64,000 nucleotides of DNA, from assembly GCA_029449235.1 (NCBI GenBank), contig JANATG010000011.1:1208001-1272000 (forward strand), read 5' to 3'. The position numbers and the translations under genes were made by a program. The stretch is from Linnemannia schmuckeri. Lineage: Eukaryota; Mortierellomycota; Mortierellomycetes; Mortierellales; Mortierellaceae. Below the pieces are notes generated by a model. That model worked only from the letters and a program-made list of their open reading frames with translations, ran no database searches and had not been told where the DNA came from. Below are positions 1 to 10,911 of this stretch, piece by piece; positions within the stretch are counted from its first letter, which is position 1, and each line of letters starts with the position of its first letter.

Positions 1-855
1 GGCCGAGTCCGCTTCGGCGAGATTGAGAGTCATCAGGCGGTTTGCCTTGACGAGCTCCTTGCCGAGCGGCGCAGAATCCCTGTCCTGTGTAGCTCCAGCT
101 TGAGCTAACGCACCGCTGGCGCCGACGCCCAATCCTACGGATCCTTCTGCCAGTCCTGGAGGGGTCTCAGGGTCTCCTGCTTTCCTGTATCGCAAGCAGC
201 CCTGGAGCACTTGAATCAACCCTTGGACCGATCGTTTCGCCGCGCTAGTTCCTGAGCTCCACTCATAATCCAACGCCTCGACAAGCACCTTGGGGATGTT
301 GGTCTCGTATCCAACTCGCTCTCCATGTTCCATAAAGATGTCGTGGAATGCGAGAAGCACGATCTCTGGGCACCCTGACTTCATAAACTCCAGCTGCCAT
401 GGCGGTGCTGTCGTTGTTGTGGTTGTCGCCGTTTGTGCCCGTCCTCCGGTCCTGTGTGCCCGCTTTTTGTTGTCCACCTTCGGCATGTGTTCTCTGTACA
501 CGAGATATATTCTCCAAAGCAAAGGCTCGTCCTGAACAACCTGCAGATGCTGCCTGCAGTGGCGTTGGATGGTGTTGACAATCAGAGGTATGCCGTTCTC
601 GAGATATAAGATCTGATTCTGCTGCTGCTCGGTCAATTCCAGTGCGTATCCAGTGGATGGTTTGGCCTTGGGTAACAACTCCCTAATCTCCGCTGCGAAG
701 CCCTCGTTGTGACAGACTGCTCCAAGTCGAAGCCATGTGGAAGTGTTGATTTTGGCGAGCGAGGCGCGCAGACGAACTGGGTCGGGTTGTATGTTGTTAT
801 TGTGGCGCTCTGATTCTAAGATGGCGACGATTTCGTGTGGTAGTAGTCCGAGCAT
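1..855 (-). CDS. Unrecognised protein, 5' part only (runs off the left edge)
   Basis: An open reading frame of 285 codons starts at the ATG complementary to 853-855 and stays open to base 1, so the C-terminus is missing. The protein opens with MLGLLPHEIVAILES and is largely helical-looking, with a Thr run near residue 145 (ATTTTTTAPP). A Gly/Ala/Ser-rich stretch follows near the truncated end. No stop interrupts it, and codon use resembles the neighbouring genes. I do not recognise a family. An upstream exon cannot be excluded, because no in-frame stop lies close before the chosen ATG. The neighbour upstream is the eIF4E-like gene on the same strand, 368 bp away. Confidence 0.6.
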   Translation of the reverse strand, partial: MLGLLPHEIVAILESERHNNNIQPDPVRLRASLAKINTSTWLRLGAVCHNEGFAAEIRELLPKAKPSTGYALELTEQQQNQILYLENGIPLIVNTIQRHCRQHLQVVQDEPLLWRIYLVYREHMPKVDNKKRAHRTGGRAQTATTTTTTAPPWQLEFMKSGCPEIVLLAFHDIFMEHGERVGYETNIPKVLVEALDYEWSSGTSAAKRSVQGLIQVLQGCLRYRKAGDPETPPGLAEGSVGLGVGASGALAQAGATQDRDSAPLGKELVKANRLMTLNLAEADSA

Positions 856-1222
856 TGCTTGTATGATGAGTGGGGTGAGAGGATGGTGGCAACACTATGC
901 AGTACATGACGAAGAGAGATCGAGTTAGTTGTTTAGTGATTTGTAACAGCGATTCGGTATACTGCACAGCGAGCGTGTTCATCCAGCGGCAGTCGCAACT
1001 TACGCGTAGGTCTCGATGGTTTTCAATAAGTAAAAGCGTAGGCTGGCTCTGATGACCGTGACAAGTGATGTATGTTCCTGTGAGCGTGGACAGGGAAGTG
1101 CAATGGCAAATGGGTTGGCTGAAAACGATGCAAAGAGTAAAGGAAGAAAGGTTGAATTGCGTCCAGGGGAAGCTTTTAAATGGATGATAATTCGCAGTCA
1201 CCGAGTTTATTGGATGTTTGCT
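856..1222. other. Intergenic between two minus-strand genes
   Basis: This is the 3' side of the eIF4E-like gene and the 5' side of the left-edge gene. I see no further coding or RNA feature. Confidence 0.5.
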
Positions 1223-2550
1223 TCACCTAAAGACATCGGTGTTTCTGAAGCTTGTGTTGTCTTTCAATGCGTCGTTATGTGTCTTGTACTCCATGATGGT
1301 CTCTGCAGGCAGGTTCAATACTCGCTTCATCGTGTCCCTGTTCGATATAGTATATAAACAAAAGCTTTAACGGCTAAAACACAAACGTATAGACCCAAAG
1401 ATGGATCCAGGAACAACACGTAAATGTCAACAAAAGGATAAAGAAAGATCGCCTTACCTAATCTTCAAATTAATCCGTCCTTCATGCGCTGACTGGTTCC
1501 ATAATGACAAAATATCCTCCCCTCCACGAATCGAAAGCACCACGCCGCAAATTTCGGATCCAACATCGAACTGGTCGCCGATCACCGCCATTATCTAAGA
1601 CAAAGAAAGTGAGTAGACTGAGAGTTAGAACCAAAGGATATTCCAACAGGTAGGCAGATCCATAACCAAATTGGCACCTTAATGGCTCCTAGCTCAAGAG
1701 GAAGTGACAACATATATTACCAAGTTCTCCCAATAACGACTAGCAAGTCCCTTCTTGAGTCGAACGATCCATTTGCCGCCATTAATATTTGCTGCGTCCT
1801 CCCAGACTGGCCGCACTCCTTGTTTGAACAAATGATAATCGCTCACGTTTGGCAGCTCGTGTGGTCGTTTGAGGTGAGAGTATACTGCCCAGAAATCCTC
1901 AACCTAAAGAAGTCACAGTAATATTCGTGTCAGTGTAAGCTGAAAACAGTTCTACAAACATGCCTTGCGAACAAGCTGATATCAGCACGGGTGAGCAAGC
2001 AGGAATCCAATTTGAAGAAACACTTACCGATCCAAACGTCGCAATCTTCTTCATAGAGCTCTCATAGTTCAAGATCTTGCTTCCTGGGGCGCGATGCATG
2101 AACCAAAAGACCCAATTAAAATGTAAAGGATGAAGAGATCCAGCTGTCAAGGCCACAGATGCCGTCGTGCCCGCACCACTGACAACAGCGCCACTGGCTC
2201 CCGTCCCTGTTCCTGTTGTTGATCCAGCTGCTGAACTTGTTGACGAAGATACTGCTGTTGGTGCAGAAACAGAACTCGGTCCAACTCCAGAAACAACGCT
2301 TGCGGATGATAAAATCCCTGGATGTCCTGATCCTACCACCGACTTTGAGCTGCTATGTCCAGATTCGCCTCCTCGACTTCCGAAATCCAATGCACCGCCA
2401 GAGATCGAAGGCCCGTTGGTCGCCGTAGGCGTGGTAAGGATCGACGCTGAAGTGGGACCTCCCCCAAGCACCGAGGTCGATGAGTTCAGTCTTTGCAACT
2501 GAACAAGCTTTGAGCTTCCAGCTGGTGTATTTTCACCTTGAGCGCGATTT
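1223..2550 (-). CDS. eIF4E-family cap-binding protein, class II (4EHP/eIF4E2-like); first exon not located
   Basis: Four exons join in frame: 2028-2550, 1721-1903, 1458-1594 and 1223-1337. The product contains the eIF4E core in order: HPLHFNWVFWF, the SVEDFW helix, VRPVWED (the Trp-Glu pair that stacks and hydrogen-bonds the m7G cap), KWIVRLKKGLASRYWE, GDQFDVGSEICGVV, then ILSLWN (the distal cap-contact Trp). It ends in RVLNLPAETIMEYKTHND. The RLKKGLAS segment and the C-terminus match class II (4EHP) rather than class I. Class II proteins bind capped mRNA and often repress translation. The core is preceded by about 115 residues of Gly/Ser/Thr/Ala-rich sequence. Exon 2028-2550 opens after an ATATAG acceptor and needs two bases from an upstream exon that I could not identify. 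Confidence 0.85.
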
Positions 2551-3105
2551 CTATATGAGTGAAGGTGAAAACAGAGGAAACAGAAAGGAGATGTCAGTAA
2601 ACAGAGGCGACAGCATCAGGGACGAATTTTTAACGCTTTGTCCCACTTTGTGAATGATCGATCAATCGACTGAATTCTTCCGTCCGTCGACATCTGGTCA
2701 TGTCCGTAAGCAAGACTTTGCTTCGTTCCCTTACGATTTGCGGGGACCCCAGGCTTGTTCCATTGTGAAAGCTGTGTGTTTATGTTTTTGAAGTGAGGAA
2801 GAAGGGGCGTGTCCGTGGCCAAGGTGCAATGGAGTTCGTGAATTGAGTTAAAGTAGGAAAACAATAGGAAGTGTAAAATGGCTACCCAGTTTAAAGAGTT
2901 GGTGATGAGGTATTTGCTACAAGGGGCAGTATTAGCGAAAGCAATAGGCGAGTTGACAAATCGAGTCCAGAAGGCCGGTCGTGGTTTTTGGTTATGTTTC
3001 TGTCGAGGGGTAGTCGTCAAGCGAGGAAGGTAGGATGTGCTCAAGGTTGAATGCCATGGGTTCAATCTGATCAAGCAAAAAAAAAATGACGTCACGGAAC
3101 CCTCG
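2551..3105. other. Upstream region of the eIF4E-like gene
   Basis: It should contain the missing first exon and promoter of the eIF4E-like gene. Open frames here are short and show no family similarity I recognise, so I place no exon. Confidence 0.4.
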
Positions 3106-3130
3106 GGCTACGGGACAATGGGCGCCTAAA
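3106..3130 (+). repeat. Left copy of a candidate 25-bp terminal inverted repeat
   Basis: This copy (key part GACAATGGGCGCCTAAA) matches the reverse complement of 9111-9135 at 21 of 25 positions. The pair encloses MULE copy A and the XPG/TnpB-like gene. The 9 bases just outside each end share only CGGAA at their start, which is too weak to call a target duplication. Confidence 0.5.
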
Positions 3131-3422
3131 CCCATTCTAGGAAGGAGACGAAACTGACAGTCCAACGAAATTATTCCTAATTTGGAATAATCTTCAAACT
3201 CAATTTTACACAAGCTCATTTGACATTATCAATTTATTCACTGGCAAGTTTGACCTGCTTTGACAGTGTTCAAGCCCTTCATCTCAAGAAGAGTACGCTC
3301 GAGCCCTGCAATCGTGCTTTGAAAGTAGGGAAGAGTGCACTTTCTCCTTTTTATGGCTTTCGCTTCATCGCCCATCATCATTAGCAAAGAAACCATTCTG
3401 ATCTCACACTCCCTGAACGCAA

Positions 3423-4430
3423 CTACTCGGTCACTCTCCCTGGCTTTCCTTGCGGCTTCTTTTTTTCATTCCTGGCCTTCTCAAGTTGCAATATAAGTGA
3501 TGGCGACAACATCGCCTTCAACCTGGGAGAAAGTTCGTCGTCGCTGTCATCATTATCGTCGCTATCTCTGCCATTGTCGGCAGAGATGGTTAGATTCGGT
3601 GAAGGCATATCACTTCCGTTGAAACAGATCTTCATGTCATTATAGATCCGTGATACCAAGTACAAATGTTTGCATGACACGCGGTCATGGACATAACTCA
3701 TGCAGGAGCAGGAAAGAAGGCGAGTTGCCTTCGTGTTTGCCATGACATCGTACTTGATATCTGGTGATCTAAAGACCTCACCGAGATCTATAATGCAAAC
3801 GTTATAAAAATGCATTAGAAGGGAACTTTATAGATAGCAGCATCAACGCTGAAAAATACTAGTTACCTTTTTGCCATCGTTTCTCTCTGTGATCATATTC
3901 TTGGCTATATCAAAAGGCGGCTCTAATGCCTTTGCTTTTACACTCCTGTCGTATTCCAAGAGTAGCATAGGTTTCAATCCATCCACAGTTTTGGTAGTGG
4001 TGGGTCCTGAAGTCAATATCGACCACGCCTGTTAGCAAATGGATCAAATCATCTCCGTGTAGATCGCGTTCATATCCCAAGTGCTGTCTCTTCAGGTTCT
4101 AACGCCAACTTACAACGAGATTGTTCGTGTTGATATGCTGATAGTTCTGTTGGCGTAGAAGAAATGGGTAAGTTAATTAAACTGGTCTGTTGCATTTGGT
4201 GTATCAGAAAAGAACTGTGAAAATGTTAAAATTGCCATGCCTTACCCTTCGAAGGTAAAGGGCCCATCTGACCAGTTTCTCTGGTTTCATCCACTGGTTG
4301 TTGATATAGTCGACCACTGCGGTATGTGTTGCATATGTGCATTGAAAAGTGGTCCATTGTTGCTGGAGCTTGGCATCAGAATTTGCATTTCGAATGGCAT
4401 TCAACCCCTTTCGCATCTCTTTCATGCTTT
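3423..4430 (-). pseudogene. SWIM/MULE-type transposase, C-terminal fragment (copy A)
   Basis: The minus strand encodes a SWIM zinc finger of the form CxC-x(9)-CxH, seen as CSCMSYVHDRVSCKHLYLVS at about 3660-3720. It is followed by an Asp/Asn/Ser-rich tail and a basic end that stops at 3423. Upstream on the same strand, 4204-4425 (KLVRWALYLRR) corresponds to a segment of the longer copy at 11.4-14.1 kb, as does the piece around 4000-4120 (INTNNLVVSWRQNLKRQHLG). Several frame changes and stops separate the pieces. The N-terminal DNA-binding part and the DDE core are absent. SWIM fingers of this type sit at the C-terminus of Mutator-like (MULE) transposases. This copy is a 5'-truncated relic. 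Confidence 0.7.
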
Positions 4431-4753
4431 CCTCCTAAATATACAAAAAAGGAGGGCTTAGGAAGATAGGGCAATTTAGCCCATTTTGCACGGCACCAAA
4501 TATTGCAGACTGTCGTTTTCACTCACCCCAATCGTCCCGACCAATCCGTACCCCAAGCTTGAGTCACATGCTTTATGTATTAGCAAAAATATGGGCCGAG
4601 TTAGGGCTCTGGGAGGGTGCAATTTTTTCAATCCAGGGGACATAATTATACGTCCATTGTCTTGTCCTGTGCTGCGCCCTACCTTTTCTTTCTCCTTTCC
4701 CGAGTCCTTTTACAATACATCCATTACCTCCATCACATGCACTATCCTTCACC

Positions 4754-5893
4754 ATGGAACTATCCAACTGATACTCTTTTATTCGCCGCAAAGGCTACAC
4801 ACCTATCCAACTTTACTAATCAATACTCGCGAGCACCATCACCAGCGGTCGACGGCGACTGGATGTTCTTGGATCGTGTTATAAAGTCATCAGGGACTCC
4901 TACTCCATGTTGCAAGACGCCGCCCACCGCAGTCTGGAGAAGGAGATCAGTCGATTCGGAACGGCGTCAAACATGACTCTTTACATTGATGGGGACCCGG
5001 CCAAGGAAAGGCTGAGACCGCAGCCGAGCGCAAAAAACGGCGAGAGAATGCACTGGAAACAAACAGCAACAAGTCTGGCCACTCTCGAATCACGCATCGA
5101 CAACAACCAACGCCTAAGAAAACGCCATTTTGTTGACGTCCGCTCGGGTATATCTTCCTCCTTCTACTGGTCGATGGAGAGCCGGAGTTTCGCGGACTGT
5201 ATGGCGGAACGACACTGGACCGTCAGGGTTGTGGCTACAGAGGCTGACTTGGCAATGGCGATTGACGCAAACCCAGACGACATCACCATCTCCTGCGACT
5301 CGACATGCTGGCCTATGAATCCATCGTGACTTTGTGGCGCCCCATTTCAAACGGCATGATCCTGGTCTACTTCATCCTTGATCTCCTCTTGGCCCTCGGC
5401 ATCACCCGCGCTCAGCTCACCGCGCTTGCAGTAGTTTCAAGAAATGACTACAGCAAAAATATTTGGTCTCTTGGTCCGGCCACAAATTTCTCTATTATCA
5501 GGCCCATCAACAGTTTAGGTAACGATCGAATATGATTCTATTTCCAGTTCTGGATAGTCTTGACTGTCTTTACATTTGAGTACTAGCTGCGATTAATGCT
5601 TTCCTTTTTATTATATAGACCCTAAGGAGGTAGTGCACAGCTATCTGGCGGACACTCGAGTCATTTCAAAAAACAAGGACGAGAAGGTGTTTGAAGGCTC
5701 TATTCGCGTATCTATCGATAGGCGGCAAACAAAACTTGACAGAGTCGATTCTACATCAGATACTCAGATCCTGTATGAGCAACTGCGTCTTCACTTCAAG
5801 GAATTATGTACTCGGCACAACGAGCTCCAACGCCTCCGTATGCAGGAGCTGCATCCGAGGCAATTTATTGATAATTCGCAAAGCTTATTTTGA
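4754..5893 (+). other. XPG/FEN1-like PIN nuclease portion of the fused pseudogene
   Basis: The start reads MELSN, a TGA stop, then YSFIRRKGYTP, resembling the short N-terminal start of XPG-family proteins. Metal-ligand candidates are the Asp of RLDVLG (~4862), the Glu/Asp of VATEAD (~5235-5250) and the Asp cluster at CDS (~5298). The last is disrupted: restoring one base would give the usual D-S-D spacing, after which MLAYESIVTLW continues in the new frame. After the intron at 5519-5618 the frame continues with DPKEVVHSYLAD. FEN1/XPG nucleases cut branched DNA using these acidic residues. Confidence 0.65.
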
Positions 5894-7850
5894 CAAAGCA
5901 ATACCGTGAATGATATCTTATTACATTTATATACGATTGATAATAATAGAGCTACCAGTGACAAGATTGTACGTCTGCGAGTGCCAAGATCATGGAATCG
6001 CTACCGTACTATCGAATCGCCTAGACAGATCTCCAAGCCCCCTGGAACCCCTTCACAGCATCAGCCCGGCATCCCTCAGGAACCCACCTCTACTTCGGAT
6101 CCAGAAAACCAAGGCCATCCAGCATTGCATAGGACACTGATACCCCGACACAGTCAACAGTACTCTTTCAAGCGACACTAAAGAAATGCGAGCCATGAGC
6201 CTCCTACAACGGCTAAGCAACTCCTGTGGAAACCACCCAAGGAGATGGCTGACTCTAACGGCGATCTCTCCACCACTGACACCACGGACAGCAACAACAA
6301 GCAGAAGTCGGACCAGGCACCACCAATCGCTGACTTGAGGGCATCTAAGAAGACTAACAAGCAGAGTCTCATAAGGTCACTCGGCTGGCATCATCCCACA
6401 GTTTTACTTGAAGCCGGAACGTTGGAGACTAACACTAAGCGAGTGGTGTCTAACCCACCGGATCTACAACAGGAGGTGGCGAAGTGCCTGAAGGAAGGGT
6501 CCCAGCTGGCAGTGGACGCCAAGAGGAAGGCTCAACGCCTTATTGGTCGCTTTCTGGAGACGTTGCGGATTCGTATTGATGATGCGGTGACCGAGGCCAG
6601 GAGAAAAAAGAATGGCGAGGCTTTGTCGGTGTCTGATCGGTTAAAGGCAAGACGGGAGGCGGTGTCGGATGGTGAGCGAGTGGTTCTGGATTATCTCTGT
6701 GAGAGAGTCAAGCCTAAGGATGACGGAGATGATGGACTCGACGACGGCCAGAAGGATGCAGACCAATCGGGGCTTGATAAGAAGGCCGACAAATGTGCGC
6801 AGTTCCTTGAGTCCTTCTTGTCCTACCTGTACTCGGATAATCTTCCCAAGAAGAACTCTACAATTGGAAAAGTTGTGGACAAGTATATCTGTATCTTGGT
6901 TGAACTCGAACTATTTGATGTTTCCCGGAATCAAAACAACATCAATGTCAAGTTGCCATTCGCTCCGAACAGTCTGGTGCGGTCCATAGCTGGTCAGCTT
7001 TCAGTGGAATTCAAGAAGCATTATCGTAATGGAACCCATTTGTTGTATGATAAGGTAAAGATACGATTCCAATTGACGATTACGCTACTGAAAATCATCG
7101 CTACAAATAAACATATAGCTGATGCTTATCTTTTTTTTATTGTAGGTCAGCGCTATGAAGGACAAGGGGCAAGTTGAGACGTACATCAACTTTAGGATCC
7201 AGGAAAACATATCAGCGGCGGAAAACTTTATCGCCCTCAACGAGATGATCCCAAACAGGTGGCGGATCGTTCCCATCACGTCGTCGCAACAGGGATTTGT
7301 AACTTTTTCAGAGAGAGACCTAGCTCTTTTCTTTTGGAAGCGAGACTTGTTGAAGCAGAGGCTGGTCGACTTGGCTTCATTGGAACAGGACGACCCCACA
7401 ACTGTCACATCCACAAATGACCTTGATGTCTGGATCGGTGGAAAGGAGCCCGGCTTTATAATCAAGCACTTTATCTGCGACATCGATCCCACCGGCCTAT
7501 TGAACCGACAGCAGCGCAAAGCTGGACACCGCGCAGCGATCAAGTTTCGGTCCTTGAGCGAGATTCGAGATCACCTTCAGTTTGTCGAGCGGACCAAACC
7601 CAAGGACTATCGCCAAAAGCATTATATACTCCATGGATCGATACGAACGGACGGATTCCGAGTATAGATACTAGCCTTTAAGCTTCGCGAACGTCAGGAT
7701 GCACGATTCAGGAGATTGCCTGAGGATGATCTTCCTCCAATGCTGACTACAACTATTGCTGGGACCGACTATTATCCCCCAGAGATCCGCAACGTCATCA
7801 AAACCAAGGAGGACATCGACAACCTGTAGCCAGGGAAGAACGCAGATGAC

Positions 7851-9024
7851 ATGAGGATCCTCACTCTTGATGGAGGACAAGCCTGTGTGGTTGGGGGGTT
7901 GGCGCATTTGCCCAAGGATCTGAACGAAGATGGCAAGGGCAAGGAGAAAGCGATTGGGGGCTCATGCATGGAAAGTGTCGTCATGTCTTGTCAGGAGGCA
8001 ACAGCTGAATTGATGACCGATCCATCCCCAGTACCAGATATGGCCTCGACTCTCGTTCATGACCCAGTAACGGATCCGCGTGGTAACTCATCCAAACCTC
8101 CCTCCTACAATCTAGCCGTCAAGCGGAAGGCAATCTACCAGCCAGTGTTCAGACATCGTCGTTGGCTCGAGAACGAGAAGGCAGTATTTCCTGACGGCGA
8201 AGAGGAGTCTATTGCCGATATTGAGACCCGTTTGCCACCTCTGAAAGGACAGTCAGCCAACGTCATCAACTATGTGGAGGAACTGGAGCTGGTCGAGACA
8301 CGTCTGAAGAATTTATATGCTGGGGATGAGAAATCACTACAAGAAGCATGACTGGGATCTGGAACGAGCTAAGCACGCAGAATACCAGATCCTTGCTGAG
8401 GGACTGCTAAATGTTGTAGGGAGTCTTGGTCGGCGAATCGAAGACAATAAGGACAAAGACCCTATTCTGATTGGAGTTGGCTTGGGCCAGTTCTCCAGCA
8501 ACTCCAAACTGTCGTCACTTCATTCTACATTCCTTTCGTACTTCATCAGAATGGTAAGCCTTTGTCATCGATGTTTTTGATAACATCGCTGATACAATTT
8601 ACAGTAAGAGTCAAAAACTGACATATTCTTTAACTCTCAATGGTTAGGTGCGCTCCCTAGGCTACGTGGTGGTCGGTATTAATGAGTACTATACATTGAA
8701 AAAATGCTCAAGATGTACTGGATTTATTGCGCAAGTGACCCTTCGGAGGTTCTACTGCTACGGGTGCAAGCGGTACTACCATCGCGATGTCATGGCTGCT
8801 CAGAACATGTGCGAGATTGTCCTACACCGGCTCAAGAACTTCGAGATTGGCAACCGCTTGCAGCAGATGGAACATACCCGTGGTTGGCAAGTCCCAGCAC
8901 GATTTCGAGCGCCACGGCGGCAAGCAGCACCAGCTCTTCCCGCCGCGCCCCGTCACATCGCAAGAGGGCTTTCACGGATTCCAGTCAGGATCAGGGCAGG
9001 AGGGGCAAATCGGCCCGAGTCTAG
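7851..9024 (+). other. TnpB/Fanzor-like RuvC plus zinc-ribbon portion of the fused pseudogene
   Basis: Three RuvC-like acidic motifs occur in the canonical order: D in LTLDGGQACVVG, E in VVGINEYYT, D in YYHRDVMAAQN. A four-cysteine ribbon sits between the second and third (KKCSRCTG and FYCYGCKRY). GVGLGQFSSNSKLSSLH precedes the second motif. In TnpB and Fanzor these residues form the RNA-guided nuclease site, and the NEYYT-x-KxCxxC and RDxxAAxN signatures are diagnostic. The protein ends in a Ser/Arg-rich tail reading SSSRRAPSHRKRAF. Confidence 0.7.
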
Positions 9025-9110
9025 ACTAGTCTTTTACGCGTGTGCGAAACCACGCATTTGTGATGGATTGTGGGGATGGGTTCTACGACGGCTTTACTTC
9101 GGTAACGTCA

Positions 9111-9135
9111 TTTAGGTGCCCATTGTCGTGCAGCC
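9111..9135 (-). repeat. Right copy of the candidate 25-bp terminal inverted repeat
   Basis: This is the inverted partner of 3106-3130 (21 of 25 positions). It lies just after the end of the XPG/TnpB-like pseudogene and 20 bp before the pogo-type element begins. Confidence 0.5.
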
Positions 9136-9155
9136 AACCCGCGGAAAGTAGTCTT

Positions 9156-9241
9156 CACTCTTTTTACCTGAATATGGGGATTTTTCCTATGAAAAGTCCA
9201 GTATTCTATTAAATTAAAAATATATGTCTGAGGTGTTCAGT
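9156..9241 (+). repeat. Left terminal inverted repeat of the pogo/Tigger-type element
   Basis: 86 bp, matching the reverse complement of 11264-11349 with about eight substitutions and no gaps. The transposase reading frame stops at 9248, just inside it. Confidence 0.9.
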
Positions 9242-9247
9242 AAAATT

Positions 9248-10911
9248 TTAATTTTGCTTGGAATTACGGATAAGCAATCGCACTGTTTGTCGAACCTTTG
9301 GATTATCGCTTGCAAGCCACTCCTCCACTTTGATCGCCACGCTCTTTGCTCCAACTGCAACCTTGAACGAGTTGAGATCGTCGAGCTCGATGGAGGAGCT
9401 CCTTTCTCGCGGTGCAAACAGAGTAGCCCTTTCGGCCAACTTCTCGTGTACCGCCTTTCTTATCTCCTCTGCCAGATCCTGTGCATCCTTTTGGTTATTT
9501 GTAAGGGTAAAGTTGAACGTGTGTCCGTCCAAAGTTGATGCAATGAGTCAAAGAAAATGTCGTTTCCTTTGTTCTTTGACTGTATCTACCACTGGTGGAT
9601 ACTCTAGTTGCCGCTCCTGCATATCTGCCGATCTCTCCTCCAGGTTGTCAGCCATCGGCTTTGGAAGAATCTTTGTGGTGCGAAAACATTGTCGTAGTGT
9701 CGAAGGTTTGACCTGGGACCATGCATATGGGATCAAACTCCATGCCTCGCCATTGGTGACATTCTTTCCGCTGGCATAGCTGTTCACAGTCGCCTGGTTG
9801 GTGAGCATCTCAACGTACCGTCGTTTGAAGACACTGATCACTTCAGCATCCAATGGTTGTGTGACAGACGTCGAGTTTGCTGGAAGGCGCTCAAGGCGAA
9901 GGTGTGTCCACTCATTTCCTGTCAACCGGTCGATATTGTCAATGCCTTTGTGTGATCCACAGGAATCGAAGAGCAGAAGACTCGGTTTTGAAAGGCTGTC
10001 GTCAAGAGCGTGAAGCCAGTCTATAAAGAAATCTCGGGTCATGTATCCGTTTCCATGCCTTATCGAGGTGATGGGGACGTTTTCGCATGGTTTGATGCCC
10101 CGAGCAAGGTGCTCGCCTAAAGAACCGAAGCGAGTAAGGGTTAGAAATTTAGTTTACGACCATGTTTATGGAATGGCGCATTTAGATCATATATACTTAC
10201 TGATAACAAGAGGCCTCAACACTGGTATGCTCTTTTCTCGTGTAAGTGAAGACCCAGTGGCATTGATACAAAGGAGAATTGGTACACAAGAGCCAGTTCC
10301 CCTTGTAACCTTGGCACCTCTGCTGAACTCTGGGGTGCTGTAGAAGCAGGCGGGCACCTCCAACAGATGCATCCCTGTCTCGTCGCAATTGTAGATATCG
10401 TCCGGGTCGTATTCGGAGCAAATCGCCCGGATCTCAACCATCCTTGGCTCGATTGCTTGCACATCGACACCCCCGCCTCTCCTTTGAGATCGAGACTTGC
10501 GATACAGTATTCCTCCCTCATTCGAGTGCGCCAAGATGCCGTGAAAGAGATTGGACGACTAAATGAGATACCCTTAGGAGCGATGTCATCGATAAGCACA
10601 TGGAAAATGGTTTCAGCTGTAGCCTGGAGCTGACGACCACTGACGATGTCATTTTCCTTACGCACCTCAACCAACCAGTTATGGACAGCTCGATCGACCA
10701 AGTACCGTACCAGCGTGGACGGATCCTTGGAAAGTGTACACTTGTTTCCTCGACCATGAAGCACGTTGTACTTGATCTTGTCGTAACCCTTGTCCCATTG
10801 CTTAATGGACTCTGGATGGATATTCGCTTTCACAAATTTGTGAAAGTTATTGGGGTTGACCTTGACGTCCTTCTTCTGGCGAAGATGGCGATAAATCTCC
10901 ACGAGCTCCAT
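9248..10911 (-). pseudogene. DDE_1-type (pogo/Tigger/jerky-like) transposase, disrupted
   Basis: Read on the minus strand from the ATG at 10911, the N-terminal part (ELVEIYRHLRQKKDVKVNP) looks like the CENP-B-type helix-turn-helix region of the family. The catalytic core follows: YNCDETGMHLLE (first Asp), LLLFDSCGSHKG (second Asp) and LPANSTSVTQPLDAEV (third Asp), so all three catalytic acids remain. An intron fits at 10117-10200 (GTAAGT...TAG), joining VIS to EHLARGIKP. Lesions are a frame change near 10540 and an in-frame TGA at 9548-9550, after which the same frame runs on to 9248. Such enzymes cut and paste their own element. Confidence 0.8.

Larger units (their letters stand above)
4754..9024 (+). 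pseudogene. XPG/FEN1-like nuclease fused to a TnpB/Fanzor-like RuvC and zinc-ribbon protein, inactivated
   Basis: A chain of frame-compatible pieces runs from the ATG at 4754 to a stop at 9022-9024. The N-terminal third looks like an XPG/FEN1 PIN domain: LDVLGSCYKVIRDSY, an IDGDPAKE segment, then VATEAD and ISCDS acidic clusters typical of the XPG-I region. The middle (6245-7667) is an unrecognised helical region. Near 7640 comes GSIRTDGFR, then LTLDGGQ (RuvC-I-like Asp, ~7863), INEYY (RuvC-II-like Glu, ~8685), a CxxC...CxxC ribbon and HRDVMAAQN (RuvC-III-like Asp, ~8788). The order and spacing are those of TnpB/Fanzor. Plausible introns are 5519-5618, 7055-7145 and 8554-8647. Lesions: stops at 4769, 4817, 5891, 6179, 7665 and 7827; a one-base loss near 5303; frame changes near 8335 and 8850. 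The fusion reading is inference from motif order. Confidence 0.75.
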
